Origin: JAVVHH01 sp964613945
GTDB lineage: Bacteria > Pseudomonadota > Alphaproteobacteria > Acetobacterales > Acetobacteraceae
Assembly (NCBI GenBank): GCA_964613945.1
Contig: CAZTJC010000011.1
Coordinates: 55,477 to 119,476 of the forward strand
Reading direction: 5' to 3'
Length of the DNA: 64,000 bases
Below the pieces are notes generated by a model that did no database searches, was not told where the DNA came from, and saw only the letters and a list, made by a program, of their open reading frames with translations. Of this stretch, positions 8,409 through 17,788 are shown piece after piece. The translations under genes and the position numbers were made by a program. The stretch's first letter is position 1; every line of letters starts with the position of its first letter.

Positions 8409-9739
8409 CCGCGCTGTGGGACGGCCCGGCGCTCGCCGCCGCGACGCGCGGGCACGCCACGGCGGCCTTCGCCATCGCCGGCCTGTCGATTGACACGCGC
8501 ACGCTGGTGCCCGGCGACCTGTTCATCGCCCTGGTGGGTGAGCGGGACGGGCACCAACACGTCGCTGCGGCGCTGGCCAAGGGCGCTGCCGCGGTGATGG
8601 TGCATCGGGCCGACAGCGTGCCGGCCGACGCGCCCGCCTTGCTGGTCGATGACACGCTGGCAGCCTTGCAACGCCTTGGCGCGGCAGGACGGGCGCGGTT
8701 CGGCGGCCGGGTTGTGGCCGTGACCGGGAGCGTGGGCAAGACGACGACCAAGGAGATGCTGCGCACGGTGCTTGGTGCTTTCGGGCCGACGCATGCGGCC
8801 GTGGCCTCCTACAACAATCACTGGGGCCTGCCGCTGACGCTGGCCCGGCTGCCGGCCGATGCCGCGTTCTGCGTGTGCGAGATCGGGATGAACAATCCGG
8901 GCGAGATCGAACCGCTGGCCCGCATGGCGCAACCGGACGTCGCGGTCATCACCAACATCGAGGCCGCCCATATCGGCCACCTCGGCAGCATCGAAGCCAT
9001 CGCCGACGAGAAGGCCGCCATCCTGCGTGGCCTGCGTTCAGGCGGTATCGCCGTGTTGCCGGCCGACAGCCCACAATTTTCCCGCCTACGGGCGCTCGCG
9101 GGCGAGACACTGACGTTTGGGCGAAACGACGACGCCGACATGCACCTCGATGGCGAGACGGCAGTCTTCCGCGGCCAGCGCATGACGCTGCCGCTCACCG
9201 CGCCCGGCGCCCACATGCGGATGGACGCCGCCGCGGCGCTCACCGCCGTCGCAGCACTCGGGCTCGACCCGGCCGTTGCCGCAGCCAGGCTTGCCGATTT
9301 CCGCCCACTTGGCGGCCGCGGCCTGCATCGGACGTTGGGAGACGTCACGTTGCTCGACGAGAGCTATAACGCCAATACCGCCTCCATCCGTGCCTCGCTG
9401 GCGGTGCTGCGCAGCATGGGCGGCGCGCGCCGGGTCGCCGTGTTGGGCGACATGCTCGAGTTGGGCGCGTTCGGGCCGGCCGAACATGCGGGCTTGGCGC
9501 CCGACGTCAGTGCCGCGGCGGACGTGGTCTACGCGTGCGGCCCGCTGATGCGGCACCTGTTCGAGGCGCTCCCCGCCACCCAGCGCGGCGTGCTGGCCGA
9601 CGATTCGGCCAGCCTCGCCCCCATCGTCGCCGACGCCGTCCGGCCCGGCGACACCGTCTTGATCAAGGGCAGCCTCGGAACTCGGATGCGCCTGGTCGTC
9701 GCCGGTTTGGAAGCCCGGCTTTCGGAAAGCTTTCGCTAA
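8405..9739 (+). CDS. murF: UDP-MurNAc-tripeptide:D-Ala-D-Ala ligase MurF, probable CTG start
   Basis: MurF adds D-Ala-D-Ala to complete the UDP-MurNAc-pentapeptide. The product has GSVGKTTTKEM with the P-loop starting near residue 108, NNHWGLPLTL, the EIGMNNPGEI strand and DESYNANTASI in the C-terminal domain. No ATG, GTG or TTG occurs in frame between the murE stop region and a GTG at 8507. Starting at 8507 would remove about 34 residues, including the conserved SIDTR segment. A CTG at 8405 overlaps the murE stop as CTGA, mirroring the ATGA junctions elsewhere in the operon, with AAGG eight bases upstream. The resulting length is 444 residues, normal for MurF. Confidence 0.92.
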   Translation: MTALWDGPALAAATRGHATAAFAIAGLSIDTRTLVPGDLFIALVGERDGHQHVAAALAKGAAAVMVHRADSVPADAPALLVDDTLAALQRLGAAGRARFGGRVVAVTGSVGKTTTKEMLRTVLGAFGPTHAAVASYNNHWGLPLTLARLPADAAFCVCEIGMNNPGEIEPLARMAQPDVAVITNIEAAHIGHLGSIEAIADEKAAILRGLRSGGIAVLPADSPQFSRLRALAGETLTFGRNDDADMHLDGETAVFRGQRMTLPLTAPGAHMRMDAAAALTAVAALGLDPAVAAARLADFRPLGGRGLHRTLGDVTLLDESYNANTASIRASLAVLRSMGGARRVAVLGDMLELGAFGPAEHAGLAPDVSAAADVVYACGPLMRHLFEALPATQRGVLADDSASLAPIVADAVRPGDTVLIKGSLGTRMRLVVAGLEARLSESFR

Positions 9740-10828
9740 TTGCTCTACAATCTCGCCCGCCCGTATGCCGATCAGTACATCGTGGCAAACCTGTTCCGTT
9801 ACCTCACCTTCCGGTCGGGTGCGGCCTGCCTGACGGCGCTGTTCCTCAGCTTCGTGCTCGGCCCGATCGTCATCCGCTGGCTGCGCTCGGTGCAGCGCGG
9901 CGGCCAGCCGATCCGCGAGGACGGCCCGGCGCGGCACCTGGTCGAGAAGAAAGGCACGCCCACCATGGGCGGCGTGCTGATCCTGCTGTCGCTGTCGATC
10001 TCGACGCTGCTGTGGGCGGACCTCACCAACGGCTTTGTCTGGGCGGTGCTGTTGCTGACGCTGGGCTATGGCGCGATCGGGTTCGTGGACGACTTCCTCA
10101 AACTGTCGCGGCGCAACACCAAGGGCGTCTCGGGCCGCCACAAGATGATCGCCCAACTGGTCATGGGGCTGGTCTGCTCCGTCGTGCTGATGACCATGAT
10201 CCGCGGGCCGCTCGCCACCGGGCTGACGCTGCCGGTGTTTAAGGAAGTATTGATTCCGTTCGGCTACGCCTTTCCGCTGGTCGGCATGGTGGTCATGGTC
10301 GGCGCGAGTAACGCCGTGAACCTGACCGACGGGCTGGACGGGCTGGCGATCGTGCCGACCATCATCGCGTCTGGCGTGTTCGCGCTGATCGCCTACCTGG
10401 TCGGCAACCGTGTGTTCGCCGATTACCTACAGCTGCATCCGGTGCCGGGCGTCGGCGAGTTGGGCGTGTTCCTGGCCGGGCTGATCGGCGCCGGGCTGGG
10501 TTTCCTGTGGTACAACGCCCCGCCGGCCGCCGTGTTCATGGGCGACACGGGCAGCCTGGCGTTAGGCGGCGCCCTGGGCGCGGTGGCCGTAGCGACCAAG
10601 CACGAGCTGGTGCTGGCCATCGTCGGCGGGCTGTTCGTGCTGGAGACCGTGTCCGTCATCATCCAGGTGTTCTGGTACAAGCGCACCGGGCGGCGCGTGT
10701 TCCTGATGGCGCCGTTGCACCACCATTACGAGAAAAAGGGCTGGTCGGAGCCAACGATCGTGATTCGATTCTGGATCGTTTCGATGATCCTGGCCCTGGT
10801 CGGCCTAGCCACGTTGAAGATCCGATGA
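9740..10828 (+). CDS. mraY: Phospho-N-acetylmuramoyl-pentapeptide transferase MraY
   Basis: MraY transfers phospho-MurNAc-pentapeptide from UDP to undecaprenyl phosphate, forming lipid I at the inner membrane. The 362-residue product is a multi-pass protein of about ten segments with GTPTMGGVLIL, the Asp pair in FVDDFLKL, NLTDGLDGLA and FMGDTGSLALGG, which line the active site, and MAPLHHHYEKKGW near the end. The start is TTG at 9740, directly after the murF TAA with no spacer; GGAAAG lies about ten bases upstream. The stop overlaps murD as ATGA. Confidence 0.96.
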   Translation: MLYNLARPYADQYIVANLFRYLTFRSGAACLTALFLSFVLGPIVIRWLRSVQRGGQPIREDGPARHLVEKKGTPTMGGVLILLSLSISTLLWADLTNGFVWAVLLLTLGYGAIGFVDDFLKLSRRNTKGVSGRHKMIAQLVMGLVCSVVLMTMIRGPLATGLTLPVFKEVLIPFGYAFPLVGMVVMVGASNAVNLTDGLDGLAIVPTIIASGVFALIAYLVGNRVFADYLQLHPVPGVGELGVFLAGLIGAGLGFLWYNAPPAAVFMGDTGSLALGGALGAVAVATKHELVLAIVGGLFVLETVSVIIQVFWYKRTGRRVFLMAPLHHHYEKKGWSEPTIVIRFWIVSMILALVGLATLKIR

Positions 10829-12156
10829 CGGGCCTGTTCGCCGGCGAACGCTATGCAGTGGTGGGGCTGGGCCGCAACGGGCTGCCGGTCGCCCACGCGC
10901 TGCTGGAGATGGGCGCCGACGTCGCCGTGTGGGACGATCGCGCCATCCCGGCCGGCCTGGTGCCGCTGCCGCAACCGTTCGACCTCGCCGGCTACACGGC
11001 GCTGGTGCTGAGCCCCGGCATCCCGCACACGCTGCCGACCGTTCATCCCGCCGCTGCCGCCGCCAATGCCGCCGGCATCCCCATCCTGTCGGATGCCGAG
11101 CTGCTCTACCTCGCGACCCGGCGCCGCGGTTCCGCTGCTCGTTTCGTCGGCATCACCGGCACCAACGGCAAGAGCACCACCACGGCGCTGGTGCACCACA
11201 TGCTCGTCTCGGCCGGCCACGAGGCGGTAGCCGGCGGCAATTTGGGCACGCCCGCCCTTATCTTGCCGCCATTGGGCGATGCCGGCGTGTATGTGCTGGA
11301 AATGTCGTCCTACATGTTGGAGCGGCTGCACAGCCTACGCTTCGGCGTCGCCTGCCTGCTCAATCTGAGCCCCGACCATCTGGACCGTCACGGCTCGATG
11401 GACGGTTATGCGACGGCCAAGCTGCACATCTTCGACCGGCAGGAAGCCGGCGACACCGCCGTGCTCGGGATCGATGACGAGATGACGGCGTCGCTGCCGA
11501 TCGCCGGGCTACGCATCTCGGGCGAGCGTCCTGCCGATGTCTGGTGCGACCGCGGCGTCCTGCGCGACGCGACCGGCCCCATCGTCGACATGGCCGAGGC
11601 CGCCGCTCTGCCCGGCTCGCACAACGCGCAGAATGCCGCCGCCGCCGCCGCGATGGCCGCCGCCCTCGGCCTCGACCGCGCTGCCATTGCCGCCGGCATC
11701 GTCAGCTTCCCAGGCCTGCCGCATCGTCAGCAGCGCGTTGCGCGGATCGACGACATTGACTGGGTCAACGACAGCAAGGCCACCAATGCCGACGCCACCG
11801 CCCGCGCGCTGGCCTGCTACGAGCGGATCGTCTGGATCGCCGGTGGCGTGTCCAAGGCCGGCGGCATTGCCGACCTTGCCCCATTCTTCCCGCGCCTGGC
11901 GCACACGCTGCTGATCGGCCGCGACGCGCCGATCCTGGCCGAGACGCTCGCAGCCGCCGCCGTGCCGTACACCCAGTGCGGCACGCTCGATGCTGCCTGC
12001 GAGACCGCGCGCCGTATCGCGCCGTCCCTCGGCGCTGACACGGTGCTGCTCTCGCCCGCCTGCGCCAGCTTCGATCAGTTCAGCGGTTTCGAAGCCCGCG
12101 GCGATCGCTTCGCCGATCTCGCCCGCGCCACTCACGCTATTCGGGAGCCCGCCTGA
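10825..12156 (+). CDS. murD: UDP-MurNAc-L-alanine:D-glutamate ligase MurD
   Basis: MurD adds D-Glu to UDP-MurNAc-L-Ala. The 443-residue product shows an N-terminal UDP-binding Rossmann-like domain (VVGLGRNGLPVA), the P-loop GTNGKST at about 112-118, LNLSPDHLDRHGSM in the central domain and NDSKATNADAT near the domain boundary. The order and residues are typical of MurD. The ATG at 10825 overlaps the mraY stop. Its TGA shares a base with the ftsW ATG (TGATG). Confidence 0.96.
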   Translation: MTGLFAGERYAVVGLGRNGLPVAHALLEMGADVAVWDDRAIPAGLVPLPQPFDLAGYTALVLSPGIPHTLPTVHPAAAAANAAGIPILSDAELLYLATRRRGSAARFVGITGTNGKSTTTALVHHMLVSAGHEAVAGGNLGTPALILPPLGDAGVYVLEMSSYMLERLHSLRFGVACLLNLSPDHLDRHGSMDGYATAKLHIFDRQEAGDTAVLGIDDEMTASLPIAGLRISGERPADVWCDRGVLRDATGPIVDMAEAAALPGSHNAQNAAAAAAMAAALGLDRAAIAAGIVSFPGLPHRQQRVARIDDIDWVNDSKATNADATARALACYERIVWIAGGVSKAGGIADLAPFFPRLAHTLLIGRDAPILAETLAAAAVPYTQCGTLDAACETARRIAPSLGADTVLLSPACASFDQFSGFEARGDRFADLARATHAIREPA

Positions 12157-13286
12157 TGCGCCTCGCCAATTCCGACGACTCCGTCCTCGGCCGCTGGTGG
12201 CTCACCGTGGACCGCTGGACGCTGTTCGCGGTCGCGACCCTGATCGGCTTCGGCTATATCATGATGCTGGCCGCCTCGCCCGCGGTGGCCGAGCGCATCC
12301 ACGTCAGCCGCGACGCCTTCATCGTCAAGCAGATCGTGTTTCTCTGCCTCGCCAGCCTGATTGTTGTCGCCGTCTCGTTGCTGAGCCCGCGGCAGATCCG
12401 TCGCCTCGCGCTTGTCGGCTGCGGCATCTCAATCCTGCTTACCGCCTGGACGATCGGGCATGGCGTGGACATCAAGGGCGCGCGGCGCTGGATCAACCTG
12501 CCCGGTATGACGCTGCAGCCGAGCGAGTTCATCAAGCCGTGCTTCGCCGTCGTCACCGCCTGGCTGCTGACCGAACTGCAATGGGGCCGCCGCACCTCCG
12601 GCATGCTCGCAGCCGGCGCGGTGTTCGGGCTCATCGCGCTGCTGCTGAAGTCGCAGCCGGACATGGGCATGCTCGCGGTCGTCGGGTGCGTGTTCTTCGT
12701 GCAGTTGTTCATCGCCGGGTTGAACCTGCTGCTGGTCGGCGTCGGTGCCGGCGCGCTCGGGGCTGCCGCCGTTGCCGCCTACACCTTCTTCCCGCACGTC
12801 CGCAGCCGCGTCACCCGCTTCCTCGACCCGGCCGCTGGCGACAATTACCAGGTCACCACCGCCCTCGAAGCCTTCGGCAATGGCGGCCTGCTGGGCCGTG
12901 GGCCGGGTGAAGGCCGGGTCAAGGACGTGCTGCCGGACGCACATGCGGACTTCGTGTTCGCCGTCATGGGCGAGGAATTCGGCCTAGTGGTGTGCGTATT
13001 CGTGCTGGGGATCTTCGGCTTCATCGTACTGCGCGGGCTCATCAAACTAATCGCTGAACATGATCTGTTCGTGGTGCTGGCGGCATCCGGCCTGGTGACC
13101 AGCTTCGGGCTGCAGAGCTTCATCAACATGGCCTCCTCGCTGCACCTGATCCCGACCAAGGGCATGACGCTGCCGTTCGTCTCCTATGGCGGCTCCTCCG
13201 TGCTGGCGATCGCGCTCGGCATCGGCATGCTGCTTGCACTCACCCGCCAGCGAGGCCGCAACGAGATTTGGGAGGGCGCACGATGA
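12156..13286 (+). CDS. ftsW: Septal peptidoglycan glycosyltransferase FtsW (SEDS family)
   Basis: FtsW polymerises lipid II into glycan strands at the septum together with FtsI. The 376-residue product has about ten hydrophobic segments and the SEDS signatures KGARRWINLPGMTLQPSE in the first half, PDAHADFVFAVMGEE near 265-280, and a C-terminal PFVSYGGSS loop. These match FtsW rather than RodA given the location in dcw. The ATG at 12156 shares its first base with the murD stop. The end overlaps murG as ATGA. Confidence 0.95.
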   Translation: MRLANSDDSVLGRWWLTVDRWTLFAVATLIGFGYIMMLAASPAVAERIHVSRDAFIVKQIVFLCLASLIVVAVSLLSPRQIRRLALVGCGISILLTAWTIGHGVDIKGARRWINLPGMTLQPSEFIKPCFAVVTAWLLTELQWGRRTSGMLAAGAVFGLIALLLKSQPDMGMLAVVGCVFFVQLFIAGLNLLLVGVGAGALGAAAVAAYTFFPHVRSRVTRFLDPAAGDNYQVTTALEAFGNGGLLGRGPGEGRVKDVLPDAHADFVFAVMGEEFGLVVCVFVLGIFGFIVLRGLIKLIAEHDLFVVLAASGLVTSFGLQSFINMASSLHLIPTKGMTLPFVSYGGSSVLAIALGIGMLLALTRQRGRNEIWEGAR

Positions 13287-14401
13287 GAGGCGATGCAGTG
13301 CGGCCGATCGTCATCGCCGCCGGCGGCACTGGCGGGCATTTCTTTCCGGCCGAAGCGCTGGCGAGCGAGCTGATCCGCCGGGGCCACCGCGTCGCGCTGA
13401 TGACCGACAGCCGCAGCGGCGGCGAGCGTTCGGCGGTGTTCGCCGGGCGCGAGGTGTTCGTCCTGCCCGGTGCCGGCATCGCCGGCCGTGGCCTGTTGCG
13501 CGGCGCCAAGGCCGTGGTGGCGCTCACCCGCGGCACGCTCGAGGCCCGGCGCGTGCTCGCCCGGCTCAATCCGGCCGTGCTGATCGGCTTCGGCGGCTAC
13601 CCGTCCGTGCCGCCGGTTCTGGCCGCCGGGCTGATGCCGCGCCGCAAGCCGACGATCATCCTGCACGAGCAGAACGCCGTGCTCGGCCGTGCCAACCGCA
13701 TGCTGGCCCGCTTCGCCGACTGGCTGGCGCTCGGCGTGGCCCAGACCCGCGCGCTGCCGTCACGTCCGCCGACACGGGCGACCGGCAACCCGGTTCGCCC
13801 CGGGATCGCCGCGCTCGCCGGCAGCATCTATACCCCGCCCGAGCCCGGCGCGCCGCTGCACGTTCTGGTCACCGGCGGCAGTCAGGGTGCCCGCATCTTC
13901 AGCAACGCTCTGCCGGCAGCACTCGGCCTGCTCCCCCCGGCGTTGCGCGCCCGCTTGCGCATGACCCAGCAATGCCGCCCGGAGGACCTGGAGCGGGTGC
14001 GTGCCACTTACGCCAAGCTCGGCATCCAGGCCGAATTGTCACCGTTCTTCGCCGACATGGCACAGCGCCTGGCTAGCACCGACCTCGTGATCGCCCGTGC
14101 CGGCGCCAGCACGGTGGCCGAGCTGGCCATCGCCGGCCGCCCCGCGTTGCTGGTGCCGTTCCCGCACGCGATCGACAACCACCAGCTCGACAACGCCCGC
14201 GCGATCGACGCGCTGGTGATCGAGCAATCCGACTTTGAAAGCCGCCCCGAATTGCTGGCCGAGAAGCTGCTGCCCCGACTGCAATCGCCGGACTGGCTGG
14301 TCATCGCCGCGCACGCCATCGCGCAGCATGCGATCCCTGATGCCGCCGCGCGCCTGGCCGATCTCGTCGAGACGGCTCTCACCAAGGAAGTCACAGCATG
14401 A
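13283..14401 (+). CDS. murG: UDP-GlcNAc:lipid I N-acetylglucosaminyltransferase MurG
   Basis: MurG converts lipid I to lipid II at the cytoplasmic face of the membrane. The 372-residue product has the donor/acceptor loop GGTGGH at 14-19, IGFGGYPSVPP, LHEQNAVLGRANR, and a C-terminal GT28 domain with VTGGSQGA and ARAGASTVAEL plus LLVPFPHAIDNHQ. The ATG at 13283 has GGGAGGG upstream and overlaps the ftsW stop. An in-frame start 15 bases upstream is possible but less well placed. The stop overlaps murC as ATGA. Confidence 0.96.
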   Translation: MRGDAVRPIVIAAGGTGGHFFPAEALASELIRRGHRVALMTDSRSGGERSAVFAGREVFVLPGAGIAGRGLLRGAKAVVALTRGTLEARRVLARLNPAVLIGFGGYPSVPPVLAAGLMPRRKPTIILHEQNAVLGRANRMLARFADWLALGVAQTRALPSRPPTRATGNPVRPGIAALAGSIYTPPEPGAPLHVLVTGGSQGARIFSNALPAALGLLPPALRARLRMTQQCRPEDLERVRATYAKLGIQAELSPFFADMAQRLASTDLVIARAGASTVAELAIAGRPALLVPFPHAIDNHQLDNARAIDALVIEQSDFESRPELLAEKLLPRLQSPDWLVIAAHAIAQHAIPDAAARLADLVETALTKEVTA

Positions 14402-15828
14402 GAGCCCTCCCGCTCGGCATTGGCACGATTCACTTCGTCGGCATCGGTGGCATCGGCATGTCCGGCATCGCCGAAGTGCTGCACACGCTCGGCTATGCGG
14501 TGCAGGGCAGCGACATCGCCGACAACTACAACGTCAAGCGCCTGCGCGAAGCCGGCATCCCAGTGGCGATCGGGCATGACGAGCGCAACGTCGCCAACGC
14601 GCAGGTCGTCGTCACCAGTACTGCCGTCAAGCGCGACAACCCGGAGGTGATGGCCGCCCGCGCCCGCCTGCTGCCGGTGGTGCGCCGGGCCGAAATGCTT
14701 GCCGAGCTGATGCGGCTGAAATGGGCCATCGCGGTCGGCGGCACGCACGGCAAGACCACCACCACCAGCCTAATCGCCTGCGTGCTCGAGGCTGCCAGCA
14801 TCGATCCCACCGTCATCAACGGCGGCATCATCAACGCCTACGGCAGCAACACGCGGCTCGGCGAAGGCGACTGGATGGTGGTGGAGGCCGATGAAAGCGA
14901 CGGCAGCTTCCTGCGCCTACCGGCCGTGATCGCCGTGGTCACCAACATGGACCCGGAACACCTGGACCATTGGGGCACTGCGGAAGCCATGGTCGCCGGT
15001 TACGACCAGTTCGTCGGCAATATCCCGTTCTACGGCTTCGGCGTGCTGTGCATCGACCATCCCGGCGTGCAGTCGATGATCCCGCGCCTGTCGGACCGCC
15101 GCATCCTGACCTACGGCTTCTCGCCGCAGGCGGACGTGCGCGCCGAACGCCTGGTCATGGACAAGCTCGGCTCGACCTTTGAGGTGGTGGTCACCGATCG
15201 CAGCAAGAACCGCACCCGCAAGATGGGGCCGTTCCGGTTGCCGATGCTGGGCCAGCACAACGTGCAGAACGCCCTAGCGGCCGTGGCCATCGCCATCGAG
15301 ATGGACGTGGACGAGCACACGCTGAAGAGCGCCTTTGCCGGCTTCCGCGGCGTCAAGCGGCGCTTCACCAAGACCGGCGAGGCCAACGGTGTCACCGTGA
15401 TCGACGATTACGGCCATCACCCGGTCGAGATCGCCGCCGTGCTGAAGGCCGCCCGCCAGGCCGGCGCGCGCGACGTGATCGCCGTGGTGCAGCCGCATCG
15501 CTACTCGCGGCTGGAGTCGCTGTTCCCGGAATTCTGCACCTGCATGAACGATGCCGGCACCGTTATCGTGGCCGACGTCTATGCCGCCGGCGAGGCGCCG
15601 ATCCCCGGCATCAGCCGCGACGGACTGGTCGACGGGTTGCGCGCCCGCGGCCATCGCAGCGTCGTGCCGCTACCGGGCCCGGAGCACCTGGCCGAGATGG
15701 TCAACTCCATCGCGCGGCCCGGCGACTTCGTCATCTGCCTCGGTGCCGGCAACATCACCCAGTGGGCGGCGGCGCTACCGGCCGACCTCGCCGCGCTGCA
15801 GAGCGCCACGTCGAGGCGCGCCGGATGA
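14398..15828 (+). CDS. murC: UDP-MurNAc:L-alanine ligase MurC
   Basis: MurC catalyses the first stem-peptide addition, L-Ala onto UDP-MurNAc, using ATP. The 476-residue product has the N-terminal nucleotide-fold loop GIGGIGMSG at 15-23, the ATP P-loop GTHGKTT at 115-121, EADESDGSF, NMDPEHLDHW and DDYGHHPVEI, all typical of MurC. Both junctions are ATGA overlaps (murG before, murB after), suggesting translational coupling through this block. Confidence 0.96.
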   Translation: MRALPLGIGTIHFVGIGGIGMSGIAEVLHTLGYAVQGSDIADNYNVKRLREAGIPVAIGHDERNVANAQVVVTSTAVKRDNPEVMAARARLLPVVRRAEMLAELMRLKWAIAVGGTHGKTTTTSLIACVLEAASIDPTVINGGIINAYGSNTRLGEGDWMVVEADESDGSFLRLPAVIAVVTNMDPEHLDHWGTAEAMVAGYDQFVGNIPFYGFGVLCIDHPGVQSMIPRLSDRRILTYGFSPQADVRAERLVMDKLGSTFEVVVTDRSKNRTRKMGPFRLPMLGQHNVQNALAAVAIAIEMDVDEHTLKSAFAGFRGVKRRFTKTGEANGVTVIDDYGHHPVEIAAVLKAARQAGARDVIAVVQPHRYSRLESLFPEFCTCMNDAGTVIVADVYAAGEAPIPGISRDGLVDGLRARGHRSVVPLPGPEHLAEMVNSIARPGDFVICLGAGNITQWAAALPADLAALQSATSRRAG

Positions 15829-16871
15829 GTCACGGCACCACATTTGGCAACGGCTTGGCCGCCAGCCTGCCGCCGATCCGTGGCCGGGTACAGGCCGACG
15901 CACCGCTGGGCGCACTCACCTGGTTCCGCGTCGGCGGCCCGGCCGAGGTGCTGGTGCGCCCGAGCAGCGCTGCCGACCTGTCCGCCTTGTTCGCCGCGCT
16001 GCCGCTCGACGTTCCGGTGCAGGTGCTGGGTGCCGCCAGCAATGTCATCATCCGCGATGGCGGCCTGGCGGGCGTGGTGCTGCGCCTGGCGCGCGGGTTC
16101 AACGAGATCGACGTGCAGGCCGACGGCATCGTCGCCGGTGCCGCCTGTCTCGACGCCGTGGTCGCCGAACATGCTGCTGCTGCCGGGCTGACCGGCCTCG
16201 AATTTCTGTCGGGCATTCCTGGCTCCATCGGCGGTGCGCTGGCGATGAATGCCGGGGCCTATGGCGGCGATGTCGCATCCTGCCTCGAATGGGCCGAATT
16301 CGTCGCCCGCTCCGGTGAGTTGGTGCGGCTGCCGGCCGCCAGCCTCGCCTTTGCCTATCGCCACGCCACGCTTGCCCCGGGTGCCGTCATTGTCCGCGCC
16401 CGCTTCTGGGCACGACCCGGCGACCACGCCAACATCGCCGCGACCATGGCCGACATCCGCGCCAGCCGCGAGGCGACGCAACCAGTCCGCGCCCGCACCG
16501 GCGGCAGCACGTTCCGCAACCCGCCGGGCCAGAAGGCGTGGGAACTGATCGACGGCGCCGGCTGCCGCGGATTGATGCGCGGCGGCGCCCAGGTGAGCGA
16601 GAAACACTGCAACTTCCTGCTCAATACCGGTGACGCCACTGCCGCCGACCTCGAAGGTCTCGGCGAAGACGTGCGCCGCCGTGTGCTGGAAACCAGCGGC
16701 GTGACGCTGGATTGGGAGATCAAGCGTATGGGCATTCCGCTGAACGCCTCTCCCGCCGGCGGGACGGTGCCGGATAAGGGTGACTCGCACGGTGCCTCGG
16801 CACTCTCTGGCGGACCCGCTATCACCCCGGCCCGCTCGCGTCAGCGGGAACAGTCAAAGGTGCCCGCATGA
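15825..16871 (+). CDS. murB: UDP-N-acetylenolpyruvoylglucosamine reductase MurB
   Basis: MurB is the FAD enzyme that reduces enolpyruvyl-UDP-GlcNAc to UDP-MurNAc with NADPH. The 348-residue product shows TWFRVGGPAEVLVRP, LGAASNVIIRDGG, LEFLSGIPGSIGGALAMNAGAYGG and GGSTFRNPPGQKAW, which carries the catalytic serine. It ends with an unusual tail of about 40 residues rich in Gly, Ser and Pro after the normal final segment. The ATG at 15825 overlaps the murC stop. The TGA overlaps ddl as ATGA. Confidence 0.95.
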   Translation: MSHGTTFGNGLAASLPPIRGRVQADAPLGALTWFRVGGPAEVLVRPSSAADLSALFAALPLDVPVQVLGAASNVIIRDGGLAGVVLRLARGFNEIDVQADGIVAGAACLDAVVAEHAAAAGLTGLEFLSGIPGSIGGALAMNAGAYGGDVASCLEWAEFVARSGELVRLPAASLAFAYRHATLAPGAVIVRARFWARPGDHANIAATMADIRASREATQPVRARTGGSTFRNPPGQKAWELIDGAGCRGLMRGGAQVSEKHCNFLLNTGDATAADLEGLGEDVRRRVLETSGVTLDWEIKRMGIPLNASPAGGTVPDKGDSHGASALSGGPAITPARSRQREQSKVPA

Positions 16872-17788
16872 AGCGCGTCGCAGTTCTTTACGGCGGCATG
16901 TCGGCCGAGCGGGACGTCAGTCTTTCCAGCGGCAAGCAGGTCATCACCGCCCTGCAGACGGCTGGCTTCGATGTGACGCCCGTGCTCGTCGGCGCCGACC
17001 TGCGCGCCGTGCTGGCCGCGCTCGATCCGGCGCCCGACGTCGTGTTCAACGCCCTGCACGGTCGCTTCGGCGAAGACGGCACCATTCAGGGCGTGCTCGA
17101 CTGGCTCAATATCCCTTACACGCACTCCGGCGTGCGCGCTTCGGCGCTGGCGATGGACAAGCAGGCCGCCAAGACGGTGTTCGCCGGTGCCGGGCTGCCG
17201 GTGGCCGCCGGGTCGGTAATTGGAGTCGACGTGCTAGAAGCCGCCGACCCGCTGCCGCTGCCATACGTGATCAAGCCGCTTAACGAGGGCTCCTCGGTCG
17301 GCGTGGAGATCCTGCGCGAGGGCGACAACCGCCGCGCGGAGATCGCCCGCAAATGGCGGTTCGGCCCGGAGGCGATGGTCGAGGAGTACATCCCGGGCCG
17401 CGAGATCACCGTCGGCGTCATGGGCGACCGCGCCCTGGCCGTCACCGAGATCAGCGCCGATGCCGGCGCGTTCTACGATTACGAAAGCAAGTACGCCGAG
17501 GGCGGCTCGCGCCATCAAATCCCCGCCTCCATTCATCCCGACACCTACGCTCGGGCGCTGGACGTGGCCGTGGCCGCGCATCGGGCACTCGGCTGCCGCG
17601 GTGCCAGCCGGGCCGATTTCCGCCTCGACGAGACGGAGGACGGACCCGGTCGCCTGGTGCTGCTCGAGGTCAATACCCAACCCGGCCTCACGCCCACCAG
17701 CCTGTTGCCGGAACAGGCCGCCTATCAAGGCATCGGCTTCCCCGAGCTGTGCGCCTGGATGGTGGAGAACGCCGCATGTCGCGCATAG
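16868..17788 (+). CDS. ddl: D-alanine--D-alanine ligase
   Basis: Ddl makes D-Ala-D-Ala for MurF. The 306-residue product is an ATP-grasp ligase with the start VLYGGMSAERDVSLSSG, ALHGRFGEDGTIQG, YVIKPLNEGSSVGV (ATP clamp), EEYIPGREITVGV and a C-terminal LLEVNTQPGLT with metal ligands. Length and motifs fit DdlB. The 3' end overlaps ftsQ by 13 bases, a longer overlap than at most junctions in this operon. Confidence 0.96.
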   Translation: MKRVAVLYGGMSAERDVSLSSGKQVITALQTAGFDVTPVLVGADLRAVLAALDPAPDVVFNALHGRFGEDGTIQGVLDWLNIPYTHSGVRASALAMDKQAAKTVFAGAGLPVAAGSVIGVDVLEAADPLPLPYVIKPLNEGSSVGVEILREGDNRRAEIARKWRFGPEAMVEEYIPGREITVGVMGDRALAVTEISADAGAFYDYESKYAEGGSRHQIPASIHPDTYARALDVAVAAHRALGCRGASRADFRLDETEDGPGRLVLLEVNTQPGLTPTSLLPEQAAYQGIGFPELCAWMVENAACRA

